Assembly: GCA_044337705.1 (NCBI GenBank) | Contig: JBIINB010000007.1 | Span: forward strand, 1-64,000 | DNA: 64,000 bases | Reading direction: 5' to 3' | Origin: JBEISR01 sp044337705 | Lineage (GTDB): Bacteria; Planctomycetota; Planctomycetia; Pirellulales; Pirellulaceae | Shown: positions 45,935 to 54,491 of the stretch, in pieces | Position numbering within the stretch: position 1 is the first letter of the stretch | How the letters are laid out: each line of letters begins with the position of its first letter | Notes under the pieces: model-generated | What the model was told of the DNA's origin: nothing | Seen by the model: only the letters and a program-made list of their open reading frames with translations | The model's database searches: none | Program-made: the position numbers and the translations under genes

Positions 45935-47341
45935 ATGGCGCTAGCAAGCAATCTGGAAGAACTGCGGCAAAGTGGCTGGAAGTCGCGATCGGTCAAACAG
46001 GAGGTGCGTGAGAATTTCCTGCAAGCCCTCTCATCCGGCCAACCGCTTTACCCGGGAATCGTCGGATATGAAGATACGGTGATACCGGAAATCAACATTG
46101 CCCTGATCGCCGGCCACGATCTGCTGTTTCTCGGAGAGAAGGGGCAGGCTAAAAGTCGTCTGATGCGATCGCTGGTCCGGTTCCTCGATCCGCAACTCCC
46201 TTTTCTCGACATCCCAGGGTGTCCCGTCCACGAGGACCCCTACCGTCCCATCACTTCGGTTGGCAAGAAATGGCTGGCCGAGCGGCACCCCAATGAGATT
46301 CCGATCGCCTGGTGGAATCGCGAGGACCGCTATGCGGAACGGCTCAGCCCAGGAACCAAGTTTGCCGACATCATCGGCGAGATCGATCCATCACGCCTGA
46401 CCTCCGGGGTGTCGATGGGAGCCGAGGAAGCACTCCACTTCGGTTTGATCCCCCGCATGCACCGAGGGATCTTTGCGATGAATGAACTTCCGGAACTCGA
46501 CGAATTGGTCCAGGTGGGGCTATTCAACATTCTGGAAGAACGCGATGTGCAGATCCGGGGCTATCCGATTCGCTTCGAACTGGATCTGTTCCTGATGTTT
46601 TCTGCCAATCCGTCGACGTACAACCGCAGCGGCAAAGTGATTCCCCAGTTAAAGGATCGCATCGGATCGCTGATCCAAACCCATTACCCACTGGAACGGT
46701 CTTTGGGGATTGAAATCATGCAGCAGGAGGCTGGCCAGGAGATGGGGGGCCAGCATCCTGTTCAGGTTCCTTACTTCATGGCGGAAGTGATCGAAGAGAT
46801 CACGAGGCAGGGTAGGAAAAGCAAATGGGTCGATCAAGCCTCCGGCGTGTCGGCTCGTTTCTCGTTGGCCAACTACCGCACCATGATCGCCTCGGCCCGG
46901 CATCGCGCAGCGGTCCTTGGTGAGTCGCTGGCTGTTCCGAGAATCAGCGACCTTGGCCACTTGGCGACATCGTCGCTGGGCAAGCTGGAACTGGACCTCA
47001 TGGGCTCCCACCAAATGACCGAAAAGCAGGTGCTCGAAGCCCTGCTGGCCGGTGCTGTGGAAACGGTCTTCAAGCAGTATGTCGAAGAGCACGGATTGAA
47101 CGCGATCGCAGATCATTTTTCCAAGGGGGCGAAGGTCGAGGTAGGCGATATGCTCCCCAGCGAAAAATATGCGGAAGTCATGCGCGACATCCCAGCTATC
47201 TGGGAAAAGGCGTTCGAAGTCAACGCAGGGCAGCACCCCGCTCTCCGCGCCTCGTGCGTCGAATTCGTTCTGGCGGGACTCTACGCGATGGATCGCATCA
47301 GCCGAAGCCAAAAACATGGGAAGGTACGATATGAGTTCTGA
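45935..47341 (+). CDS. MoxR-type AAA+ ATPase paired with a VWA protein
   Basis: A 468-residue AAA ATPase. The start at 45935 (MALASNLEELRQSGWKSRSV) has GGGGGA about four bases upstream. Walker A is a variant GEKGQAKSR near residues 67-75, with the usual GxxGxGKS altered (Ala for Gly before Lys). The Walker B-like segment GIFAMNELPELDEL lies near residue 180, and a sensor-like FSANPSTYNRSGKVIPQL follows. The C-terminal half carries the helical lid (SLGKLELDLMG and on). ATPases of this MoxR/ChlI group work with VWA partners (as in RavA-ViaA, MoxR or magnesium chelatase) to remodel complexes or insert metals. The VWA gene overlaps its 3' end by 11 bases, so translation is coupled. Confidence 0.85.
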   Translation: MALASNLEELRQSGWKSRSVKQEVRENFLQALSSGQPLYPGIVGYEDTVIPEINIALIAGHDLLFLGEKGQAKSRLMRSLVRFLDPQLPFLDIPGCPVHEDPYRPITSVGKKWLAERHPNEIPIAWWNREDRYAERLSPGTKFADIIGEIDPSRLTSGVSMGAEEALHFGLIPRMHRGIFAMNELPELDELVQVGLFNILEERDVQIRGYPIRFELDLFLMFSANPSTYNRSGKVIPQLKDRIGSLIQTHYPLERSLGIEIMQQEAGQEMGGQHPVQVPYFMAEVIEEITRQGRKSKWVDQASGVSARFSLANYRTMIASARHRAAVLGESLAVPRISDLGHLATSSLGKLELDLMGSHQMTEKQVLEALLAGAVETVFKQYVEEHGLNAIADHFSKGAKVEVGDMLPSEKYAEVMRDIPAIWEKAFEVNAGQHPALRASCVEFVLAGLYAMDRISRSQKHGKVRYEF

Positions 47342-49085
47342 CCAGCCGACCAATCCGAATCCTTCTGGCCCCACACCCAGCGGTCCTCGCCGCAGCACCC
47401 TGGGCGGAATCATCCATACCTACCAGAAGTACAACCCTGCGGAGTTTCCCAGCCCGCTCCAGCCCCCTCCGGATCTGGTCAGCCCCGCCTTCGAACAGGC
47501 GCTTCAGTACGGCTCCTTTCGCAAACTGACCGAAGAGGAACTGGCGCGCGCGGTTCGCCTGGACCCCAGCCAGATGGCCAACCTGGGGCCCAGCATCGAT
47601 TTCCTCAAAGCGATGCTCGAGGAACGAAAACGCCGGATTCTATCGACCTACGAAACCGAACAGGTGGTCAGGGAGGCTGCCAAGAGCTACCACAAGACGG
47701 TTCGCAAGGCGACGCCTCCTGAATCCCTTCGGTCGCTATTCAAAAAAGCCGCCGACACCGAACAGATCTATCTGCTGGAGAGGCTCTGGTATCGCATCGG
47801 CGACGATCAGGATCCCTTCGCCAGGCAGATGGTGCATCTGCTGGAGCGTCTGGGAGAGAAGTATCAGGTCGACGAACTCGCCGCCAAGTACCACTTCACC
47901 GGCCGCAAGTCGATGAATGTGCCACAGGCCATCGAGATCAAGAAGGAACTGGAGCAGATCGACAAGCTGCTCAAGCAGCTGGAGGAAGCGGCCAAAACAG
48001 CCCAGCTGGGAGTGATCGACATGGAAGCCCTCTCGGAGTTCGCCGAACCCGGTGATATGGCTCCGCTGGAGGAACTCAAACGACAGCTGGAGAATTACAC
48101 CCGCGAAATGGCGCAGCGGCAAGGGCTGGAACAGGATGGTCAAGGCGGCTTTCGGCTTACCCCTCAGGCCTACCGGCTCTTCCAAGGCAAGTTGCTACAG
48201 CGGATCTTCTCGCACCTTCAGCCATCGCGCACTGGCAGACACAACGCACGAGTCGAAGGAGATGGAGCTGTCGAACTTCCCTCGACCAAGGAGTATCAGT
48301 TCGGCGATTCGATCGCCAACATCGACACACCCCAGTCGATCCTCAACGCCCTTCGAAATCGTCCCGACGAGCGCCCCGTAAGACTGCGCGCCACGGATAT
48401 GGAAGTCCATCAGACCCGCAACAACCCCAAATGCGCCACGGTCGTCGTGATGGATATGAGCGGGTCGATGCGCTACGACGGCCAGTACATCCACGTCAAG
48501 CGAATGGCTCTGGCTCTTCAGGGACTGATCACCAGCGAGTATCCAGGAGACTTCCTGCGATTCATCGAAATGGCCACCTTCGCCAAACTAAAGACCTCCG
48601 GCGAAATCATTGAACTGATGCCCAAGCCAGTGACGATTCATGACCCCTGGGTGCGACTGAAGTGCGACATGAGCCGCGAAGAGATGCAGGAATCGATGGT
48701 GCATCCGCATTTCACCAACATCCAGCATGCCTTGCGGCTGGCCAGGCAAAACCTCTCCTCGGTCGATACCCCCAACAAGCAGATCATCGTCATCACCGAT
48801 GGACTCCCGACCGCACACTTCGAAGACCAGTGGCTCTACATGCTCTATCCTCCTGACCCCAGAACCGAAGAGGCTACGATGCTGGAAGGAGCGCGTTGCC
48901 GCCAGGCCGGAATCACCATCAACCTGTTCTTGATCCCCAGTCTCTCCCAGTCGGAAGAGGATATTCGCTTCGGTTATCGGCTCGCCGAATCCACCAAGGG
49001 GCGAGTCTTCTTCAGTTCCGGGGAAGATCTCGACCGCTTCGTCGTCTGGGACTACGTCGATCGCAAGCGAGAGATCCTCCGTTAA
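47331..49085 (+). CDS. VWA-domain protein, partner of the AAA ATPase
   Basis: A 584-residue protein. The ATG at 47331 lies inside the end of the ATPase gene and has AAGG seven bases upstream; longer frames belong to the ATPase. An acidic/Pro-rich N-terminus (QPTNPNPSGPTPSGPRRSTL) is followed by a helical coiled-coil-rich region (about 60-330), then a VWA domain with MIDAS DMSGSM near residue 375 and further motifs IVITDGLPTAHFE. The protein ends WDYVDRKREILR. The family is the CoxE/ViaA type. The strict overlap with the MoxR ATPase gene argues they act as one complex; the target (enzyme maturation, respiratory complex or membrane stress) is not shown by neighbours. Confidence 0.88.
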   Translation: MSSDQPTNPNPSGPTPSGPRRSTLGGIIHTYQKYNPAEFPSPLQPPPDLVSPAFEQALQYGSFRKLTEEELARAVRLDPSQMANLGPSIDFLKAMLEERKRRILSTYETEQVVREAAKSYHKTVRKATPPESLRSLFKKAADTEQIYLLERLWYRIGDDQDPFARQMVHLLERLGEKYQVDELAAKYHFTGRKSMNVPQAIEIKKELEQIDKLLKQLEEAAKTAQLGVIDMEALSEFAEPGDMAPLEELKRQLENYTREMAQRQGLEQDGQGGFRLTPQAYRLFQGKLLQRIFSHLQPSRTGRHNARVEGDGAVELPSTKEYQFGDSIANIDTPQSILNALRNRPDERPVRLRATDMEVHQTRNNPKCATVVVMDMSGSMRYDGQYIHVKRMALALQGLITSEYPGDFLRFIEMATFAKLKTSGEIIELMPKPVTIHDPWVRLKCDMSREEMQESMVHPHFTNIQHALRLARQNLSSVDTPNKQIIVITDGLPTAHFEDQWLYMLYPPDPRTEEATMLEGARCRQAGITINLFLIPSLSQSEEDIRFGYRLAESTKGRVFFSSGEDLDRFVVWDYVDRKREILR

Positions 49086-49305
49086 CCAGGCGGTCGGACG
49101 AGGCCCCATCGGGATGTCCAGGAAAACCAACCGGGGGAACCACCAAGCAGAACCACCCTGGAGAGTCCACAGATCCGCTCGACCGCTGGTGAACCTTCCA
49201 TCTCCCGTTTATCCTCTTCGATAGCCCTCTCCGTTCCGAGACCAGTCGAGTATGGAATCGCCGTCGATGGGGCCGGCGAGCAAGGGAACCAGAAAGGATT
49301 GCCAG

Positions 49306-49935
49306 ATGAGCTGGGATGTCGAAATGATTGTGGCGATGCAAAACCGCACCACTGCCGACTGGCACCATCAGCCGATCGAGAATCGGGAGTCGGGGTGGAT
49401 GGAACTGGCCTGCCAACAGCATCGATACAACTACGAACTATGGCACCAGGAAGATCAGGCACGCTCTCCGGACGCCGACGACAGCACGATCGCCCAAGTG
49501 AAACGGGCTATCGACCGCCTGAATCAGCAGCGCAACGATGCCATCGAAAAACTGGATGATTGGCTGACCGAACATCTACAGGCCACCGGCATCCATCCAC
49601 GCGAGGATGCCAGCCAGAATTCGGAAACCCCCGGCAGCATCGTCGACCGGCTGTCGATCCTCGCCCTGCGGATCTATCATCTGGACGAACAACTGCAGCG
49701 GACCGACGTCGATGATGGCCATCGCCAAAAGGTTGCCCAACGACTGGCGATCTGCCAACTTCAGCAGAAGGAACTGGCCACGTCACTTCGTCAGTTGCTG
49801 GAAGCGATTCAGTCGGGAACCAAGCGGCATCGCACCTACCGACAGTTCAAGATGTACAACGACCCAACCCTCAATCCCTATCTCTACAACGCCGGGAAGC
49901 CGACGACCACTTCGAAAGCTGCAACGCCGGAGTGA
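49306..49935 (+). CDS. DUF4254 family protein
   Basis: A 209-residue cytosolic protein. The ATG at 49306 has AAGGA eight bases upstream. The body is helical (HRYNYELWHQEDQARSPDAD, IAQVKRAIDRLNQQRNDAIE, LAICQLQQKELATSLRQLL), a pattern of the DUF4254 family, which is common in planctomycetes and bacteroidetes and has no assigned biochemistry. The Lys/Thr-rich tail KPTTTSKAATPE is probably disordered. It is followed after ten bases by the NYN nuclease gene, so they are probably cotranscribed. Confidence 0.8.
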   Translation: MSWDVEMIVAMQNRTTADWHHQPIENRESGWMELACQQHRYNYELWHQEDQARSPDADDSTIAQVKRAIDRLNQQRNDAIEKLDDWLTEHLQATGIHPREDASQNSETPGSIVDRLSILALRIYHLDEQLQRTDVDDGHRQKVAQRLAICQLQQKELATSLRQLLEAIQSGTKRHRTYRQFKMYNDPTLNPYLYNAGKPTTTSKAATPE

Positions 49936-49945
49936 CCAATCGGGC

Positions 49946-50716
49946 ATGGACCTACTGATCGACGGCTACAACCTGCTGCATCAAAGCCCTTCCATGACCG
50001 TCGATCGCGCTCCAGGCTGGACCCAAAGGGCGCGAACCCGCCTGATCCATTGGCTGGCTCGCTATCTTCCTCCCCCTGTGCAGGCGCAGACGCTTGTTGT
50101 CTTCGATGCCCCCAAACGTCCAAGCAGCCTCGATCTGGAACCCGATGGATCCCAATCCTCAGGCATCCACCGCACCGATGGCTCGGCAATCGAAGTCCGC
50201 TTTGCCATCGGATACCCTGAGGCCGACCAGCTATTGATCGAACTGATCGGAAAGCACAGCCACCCAAGCAAACTTCTTGTCGTCAGCTCCGATCGTGCCA
50301 TACGCAACGCAGCGCAGCGGCGAAGATCCGAACATCGGGCAAGCCAGGAATGGATCGAAGACCTACTGGCTAGATCACCCCAGGCACTCCCCGCGCGCTA
50401 CCGTCATCCGGATCCCCACAGCCTCTCACATAGGCCAAGTACCACCGGAAAGCCGCACCCAACCGATCCCAACTTCAACTGGATCGCATGGTTTGGACTG
50501 GAAGCTTCTCAGGAACCAACCAAAGCCAGCCCGCAACCCGATGCGTTATCCTTGGCCAGGCAGAAAGAGAATGGACCGAGGAGCGATCCAGCCGATCACT
50601 CGACACCGCCAGCGAAAGCACCTCCTCACTCCTATGGCGCTCGAAAGAAAAAACTCCCAGGCAAGCCGCCTGAACTGCCGCCTGACTGGAATGCAGACGA
50701 GTTTCTGGATTCCTGA
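49946..50716 (+). CDS. YacP-like NYN-domain (PIN-fold) ribonuclease
   Basis: A 256-residue protein starting at 49946. The N-terminal 160 residues are a NYN/YacP domain: MDLLIDGYNLLHQSP with the acidic D3/D6-type active site (LIDGYN), LVVFDAP, IGYPEADQLLIELI and VVSSDRAIRNAAQ. These motifs build the PIN-like metal site used by Rae1/YacP endoribonucleases. The rest (about 165-256) is low-complexity and basic (ARKKKLPGKPPELPP) and may bind RNA or ribosomes. It is placed behind the DUF4254 gene. Confidence 0.82.
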   Translation: MDLLIDGYNLLHQSPSMTVDRAPGWTQRARTRLIHWLARYLPPPVQAQTLVVFDAPKRPSSLDLEPDGSQSSGIHRTDGSAIEVRFAIGYPEADQLLIELIGKHSHPSKLLVVSSDRAIRNAAQRRRSEHRASQEWIEDLLARSPQALPARYRHPDPHSLSHRPSTTGKPHPTDPNFNWIAWFGLEASQEPTKASPQPDALSLARQKENGPRSDPADHSTPPAKAPPHSYGARKKKLPGKPPELPPDWNADEFLDS

Positions 50717-50754
50717 GAACTGGAGAGGTTATCTTCTCCTACGATCGCTGTCTT

Positions 50755-51258
50755 GTGGCATGGCCGTCTCGGCCATGTCGCTTCAACCACGGGCGGGACG
50801 CCCGTGCCACTCTCTGTGCTCCGCCGACCAGCAATCTCGTGGCATGGCCGTCTCGGCCATGTGGCCTCAACCACGGGCGGGACGCCCGTGCCACTCTCTG
50901 TGCTTCAGCGACCAGCAATCTCGTGGCATGGCCGTCTCGGCCATGTGGCCTCAACCACGGGCGGGACGCCCGTGCCACTCTCTGTGCTCCGGCCACCAGC
51001 AATCTTGTGCCATGGCCGTCTCGGCCATGTCGCCTCAACCACCGGCGGGACGCCCGTGCCACTCTCTGTGTTCCGCCGGCCAGCAATCTCGTGGCATGGC
51101 CGTCCCGGCCATGTTTTCTAAACCACGAGCGGGACGCCCGTGCCACTCTCCGTGCTCCGGCGACCAGCAATCTCGTGGCATGGCCGTCTCGGCCATGTGG
51201 CTTCAACCACGGGCGGGACCCCCATGCCACTCTCTGTGCTCGGCCGACCAGCAATCTA
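50755..51258. repeat. Six tandem 84-bp double-hairpin repeats
   Basis: Units start at 50755, 50839, 50923, 51007, 51091 and 51175, exactly 84 bases apart. Each holds two palindromes: catggccgtctcggccatg (8-bp arms) and cacgggcgggacgcccgtg (8-bp arms), then about 30 bases ending gaccagcaatctc. Variation is mostly single bases. Because 84 is a multiple of three, five long frames run through the array without stops; they are artefacts. There are no distinct spacers, so it is not CRISPR. The flanks of the gap (50717-51413) contain no gene; the last 150 bases hold the pilus-operon promoter region. Confidence 0.93.
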
Positions 51259-51311
51259 GAACTACCAGCGTTTGCTTCTTATTTGCTTGGGATCAGGCCG
51301 TTTCTCGGATA

Positions 51312-51320
51312 TGGTATACT
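51312..51320 (+). promoter_or_regulatory. Extended -10 promoter for the pilus operon
   Basis: tggtatact matches the extended -10 form TGnTATAAT at eight of nine informative positions. It lies about 94 bases before the first PilB-like ATG. No good -35 is visible 17 bases upstream, which is usual for extended -10 sites. Confidence 0.35.
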
Positions 51321-51413
51321 CTTTAGACTTTGCGGGGCTCCCCTGGTGGCCGTCCCGTCGCCTTCGCCAAACCCTGTCCCCGTCACAGGTCTCTTGTCGC
51401 CAGGAGCGTTGGG

Positions 51414-53168
51414 ATGAACCAGCCAAATCGCGATTACACCGATCTCCTCCTCTCCAAAGGAATCATCAGCCTCGAACAGTTGACCGAGGCAGTGAAGCTT
51501 GGGAAGTCGGAAGACAAGTCCGTCGGCGAAGCCCTGGTGGCTCTCGGATACGCCACCCCAGAGGAGGTAACTCGGGCTCTAGCCAAGTTCAACAAGGTCG
51601 AGTACGTGGACCTGACCGAGACGAGGATTGCAGACGATGTAATCCAGTTGGTGCCCGAATCGGTCGCCCGCGAAAATGCAATCATCCCGATTTCTGAGGA
51701 TTCCGGAACGATCCGCGTCCTGATTTCCAACCCCTTTGACATCGAGACGGTCGAAAAGCTGCGATTCATCCTGAACCGCAAAGTCGACACCGCACTGGCC
51801 CCCAAGGAGCACATTCTCGAAGCGATCAACCGCTACTACGGGCAGGTGGAAGGGGAGTCGGCCGACTCGATGCTCCAGGAATTCACCGACACGCAGATCG
51901 ACTTCACCGAAACCCAGGAAGATGGTGCCGATATCGACGAGGGGGTCGACGAAAGCGCAGCCCCCGTCGTGCGACTGGTCCACCTGATGATCGCCGAAGC
52001 GGTGCAACTGCGAGCCAGCGACATCCACGTCGAACCCTTTGAGGACCGGGTCCGCATCCGCTACCGCATCGACGGCGTCCTTGTCGAACGGGACAGCCCC
52101 CCCAGACGACTCCTGGCGGCCATCCTCTCGCGTATCAAAATTCTGGCGAAAATGGACATCGCCGAACGACGACGCCCCCAGGACGGGCGAATCAAAATTA
52201 CCGTTGGCGAAAAAGAACTCGACCTCCGCGTCTCCATCATTCCTACCAACCACGGCCAGTCGGCCGTGATGCGTATTCTCGATAAAGACAACATCAAAGT
52301 CGGGATCCGCCAGCTGGGTCTGGCCGAACGCGACTTCAAGATCTTCACAGGCCTGATCAAACGGCCCAACGGCATCTTTCTAGTGACCGGTCCCACCGGT
52401 TCGGGGAAAACCACCACTCTCTACGCTGCACTCAATGCACTGAACCGACCCGACCGAAAAATCATCACCGCCGAAGATCCAGTCGAATACTACCTGCAGG
52501 GGATCAACCAAGTCGAAGTCCGACACAACATCGGACTCGACTTCGCCCGCATCATCCGTGCCATGCTCCGGCAAGCCCCCAACATCATCCTGGTAGGGGA
52601 GATGCGAGACACCGAGACGGCTTCGATGGGGATCCAGGCATCTCTGACTGGACACTTGGTTTTTAGCACACTGCACACGAACGATGCGCCCAGCGCCATC
52701 ACACGAATGACAGATATGGGGGTGCCCGGCTACTTGGTCGCAAGCAGCGTGATCGCGGTTCTGGGGCAGCGGTTGGTGCGGAAGATCTGCACCCGTTGCA
52801 AGCAGCCGCACACCCTATCCGATAGCGTCCTGGCGGACGCGGGGATCCCCCCGGAAGTGGCGGCGGCGGCAAAGGTATCCCGCGGCAAGGGCTGTCCCTA
52901 CTGTCAAAAATCGGGCTACCGAGGCCGCATCGGGATCTACGAACTGATGGTGGTCTCCAACCGACTCCGGGAGATGATGTTCCAGAACAAGTCGACCTCC
53001 GAATTGCGGGAGCAGGCGATTCGAGAGGGAATGACCACCCTCTACTGCGACGGTATCCGAAAGGTGCTGGGAGGAATCACCACCCTGGAGGAGGTCTACA
53101 AGACCGCCAAGCGGACCGAGCAGGATGTGCTGGCGGTACAGAATGTGATCAAGGAATTCACCACCTGA
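51414..53168 (+). CDS. PilB/GspE-type assembly ATPase (first copy)
   Basis: A 584-residue secretion ATPase. The ATG at 51414 has AGGAG eight bases upstream. The N-terminal GspE/MshE-like domain (about 10-140; LLLSKGIISLEQLTEAVKLG) is followed by the ATPase core: Walker A GPTGSGKTTT near residue 325, the Asp box AEDPVEYYLQGINQVEVRHN, Walker B ILVGEMRDTETA and the His box STLHTNDAP. A zinc-binding pair CTRCK..CPYC is present near 465-505. Such ATPases extend pili or drive type II secretion. It opens the operon. Confidence 0.93.
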   Translation: MNQPNRDYTDLLLSKGIISLEQLTEAVKLGKSEDKSVGEALVALGYATPEEVTRALAKFNKVEYVDLTETRIADDVIQLVPESVARENAIIPISEDSGTIRVLISNPFDIETVEKLRFILNRKVDTALAPKEHILEAINRYYGQVEGESADSMLQEFTDTQIDFTETQEDGADIDEGVDESAAPVVRLVHLMIAEAVQLRASDIHVEPFEDRVRIRYRIDGVLVERDSPPRRLLAAILSRIKILAKMDIAERRRPQDGRIKITVGEKELDLRVSIIPTNHGQSAVMRILDKDNIKVGIRQLGLAERDFKIFTGLIKRPNGIFLVTGPTGSGKTTTLYAALNALNRPDRKIITAEDPVEYYLQGINQVEVRHNIGLDFARIIRAMLRQAPNIILVGEMRDTETASMGIQASLTGHLVFSTLHTNDAPSAITRMTDMGVPGYLVASSVIAVLGQRLVRKICTRCKQPHTLSDSVLADAGIPPEVAAAAKVSRGKGCPYCQKSGYRGRIGIYELMVVSNRLREMMFQNKSTSELREQAIREGMTTLYCDGIRKVLGGITTLEEVYKTAKRTEQDVLAVQNVIKEFTT

Positions 53169-53295
53169 GTCGACTTCCAGGGAGCGGGCCAGCCCCGAGA
53201 CCTGAGAGGGTCGGCCACTGGTCCACCCCTGTTTGTCGCGTCATCGGCAAAAAATCGCTTTTTCGAAACGAATCGCGGGAAGGAATCGATCTCCC

Positions 53296-54414
53296 ATGGC
53301 AACAGTGCTTATCGACAAACTCCTCCAGGCTTGCGTCAAGCAAGGAGCCAGCGACATCCATATCGTCGTCGGTCAGCCCCCTGTCTTTCGTCTTCACGGG
53401 CGGATGCGTAAGCTGGAAACCAAGGTGCTGGAACCTGACGACACCATGGCGCTGATGAAAAGCATCGCCCCCGAACGATGCCAGCGCGAACTCCAGGAGT
53501 CGGGAAGCTCCGACTTCGGCTTTGCCTTCGGCGATCTGGCCCGCTTCCGCGTCTCGATCTTCAAGCAGCGCGGCTTCGTCTCGATGGTGCTGCGGCAGAT
53601 CCCCAACGACAAGCTGACTCCCGAACAGCTGGGGCTCCCCGAGGCGGTGGTCAAGATGGTGCTGCGGCCCCGCGGCCTGGTGCTGGTCACCGGACCAACC
53701 GGGTCGGGAAAAAGCACGACTCTGGCCAGTCTGGTGAACTACATCAACGAAACCCACGATCACCATATCATCACAATCGAAGATCCGATCGAGTTCTACC
53801 ACGACCATATCAAATCGACGATCAACCAGCGCGAGGTGGGGGTCGACGTCCCCAGCTTCTCTGAAGCGATTCGACGCGCATTGCGCCAGGACCCCGACGT
53901 CATCCTGGTGGGGGAAATGCGCGACCTCGAAACGATCAGCGCTGCGATCAGCGCTGCAGAAACCGGCCACATCGTCTTCGGTACGCTTCACACCAACAGC
54001 GCCCAGGGCACCGTCAACCGGATCATCGATGCATTTCCTGGGAACCTCCAGGACCAGATCCGCACCCAGCTGAGCACCGCGCTGCTGGGTGTGGTCGCTC
54101 AAACGCTGATCCCCAAGATCGGCGGGGGCCGCGTGGCCGCCTATGAAATCCTCGTAGTCACCCCCGGGATCGCCAACCTAATCCGCGAAAACAAGACGTT
54201 CCGTATCTCGTCGGCCATCCAGACCGGCGCCAAATTCGGGATGAATCTGATGGACGATGCCCTCTTCAACCTGTGGCGGGATGGCAAGGTCACCGTAGAG
54301 GATATCCTCGCCAAAGCCCACCGCCCCGATGATCTGGCCAAGCGAATCGTCAACGCCCGCCGTGGCATCGCCGATGACGCTCCAGGGGAAGAATTCGATC
54401 ACGGCAACACCTGA
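53296..54414 (+). CDS. pilT: Twitching-motility retraction ATPase PilT
   Basis: A 372-residue ATPase, typical of PilT. The ATG at 53296 begins MATVLIDKLLQACVKQGASD, and AAGGA lies about 12 bases upstream. Core motifs: SDIHIVVGQPPVFRLHGRM, Walker A GPTGSGKSTT near residue 134, Asp box TIEDPIEFYHDHIKSTINQR, Walker B ILVGEMRDLETI, His box FGTLHTNSAQGTVNRIID, and the retraction-ATPase stretch AYEILVVTPGIANLIREN (AIRNLIRE in classical PilT). It drives pilus disassembly. It sits between two PilB-like genes. Confidence 0.9.
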   Translation: MATVLIDKLLQACVKQGASDIHIVVGQPPVFRLHGRMRKLETKVLEPDDTMALMKSIAPERCQRELQESGSSDFGFAFGDLARFRVSIFKQRGFVSMVLRQIPNDKLTPEQLGLPEAVVKMVLRPRGLVLVTGPTGSGKSTTLASLVNYINETHDHHIITIEDPIEFYHDHIKSTINQREVGVDVPSFSEAIRRALRQDPDVILVGEMRDLETISAAISAAETGHIVFGTLHTNSAQGTVNRIIDAFPGNLQDQIRTQLSTALLGVVAQTLIPKIGGGRVAAYEILVVTPGIANLIRENKTFRISSAIQTGAKFGMNLMDDALFNLWRDGKVTVEDILAKAHRPDDLAKRIVNARRGIADDAPGEEFDHGNT

Positions 54415-54491
54415 CCCCCGATCGCTCTGCCCCTTCGGTTCTCCTTTGTCCCCCAAGCCATCTCCAAGAACTATCTCAGGGAACTCCCACC

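Noticed and set aside
50755..51258. CRISPR array
   Set aside because: Units are 84 bp, directly adjacent and without unique spacers; each holds two palindromes. No cas genes are nearby.
50277..51417. Several long frames through the 84-bp repeats
   Set aside because: The unit length is a multiple of three and palindromic, so many frames stay open; peptide repeats such as HGRDARAT are known artefacts.
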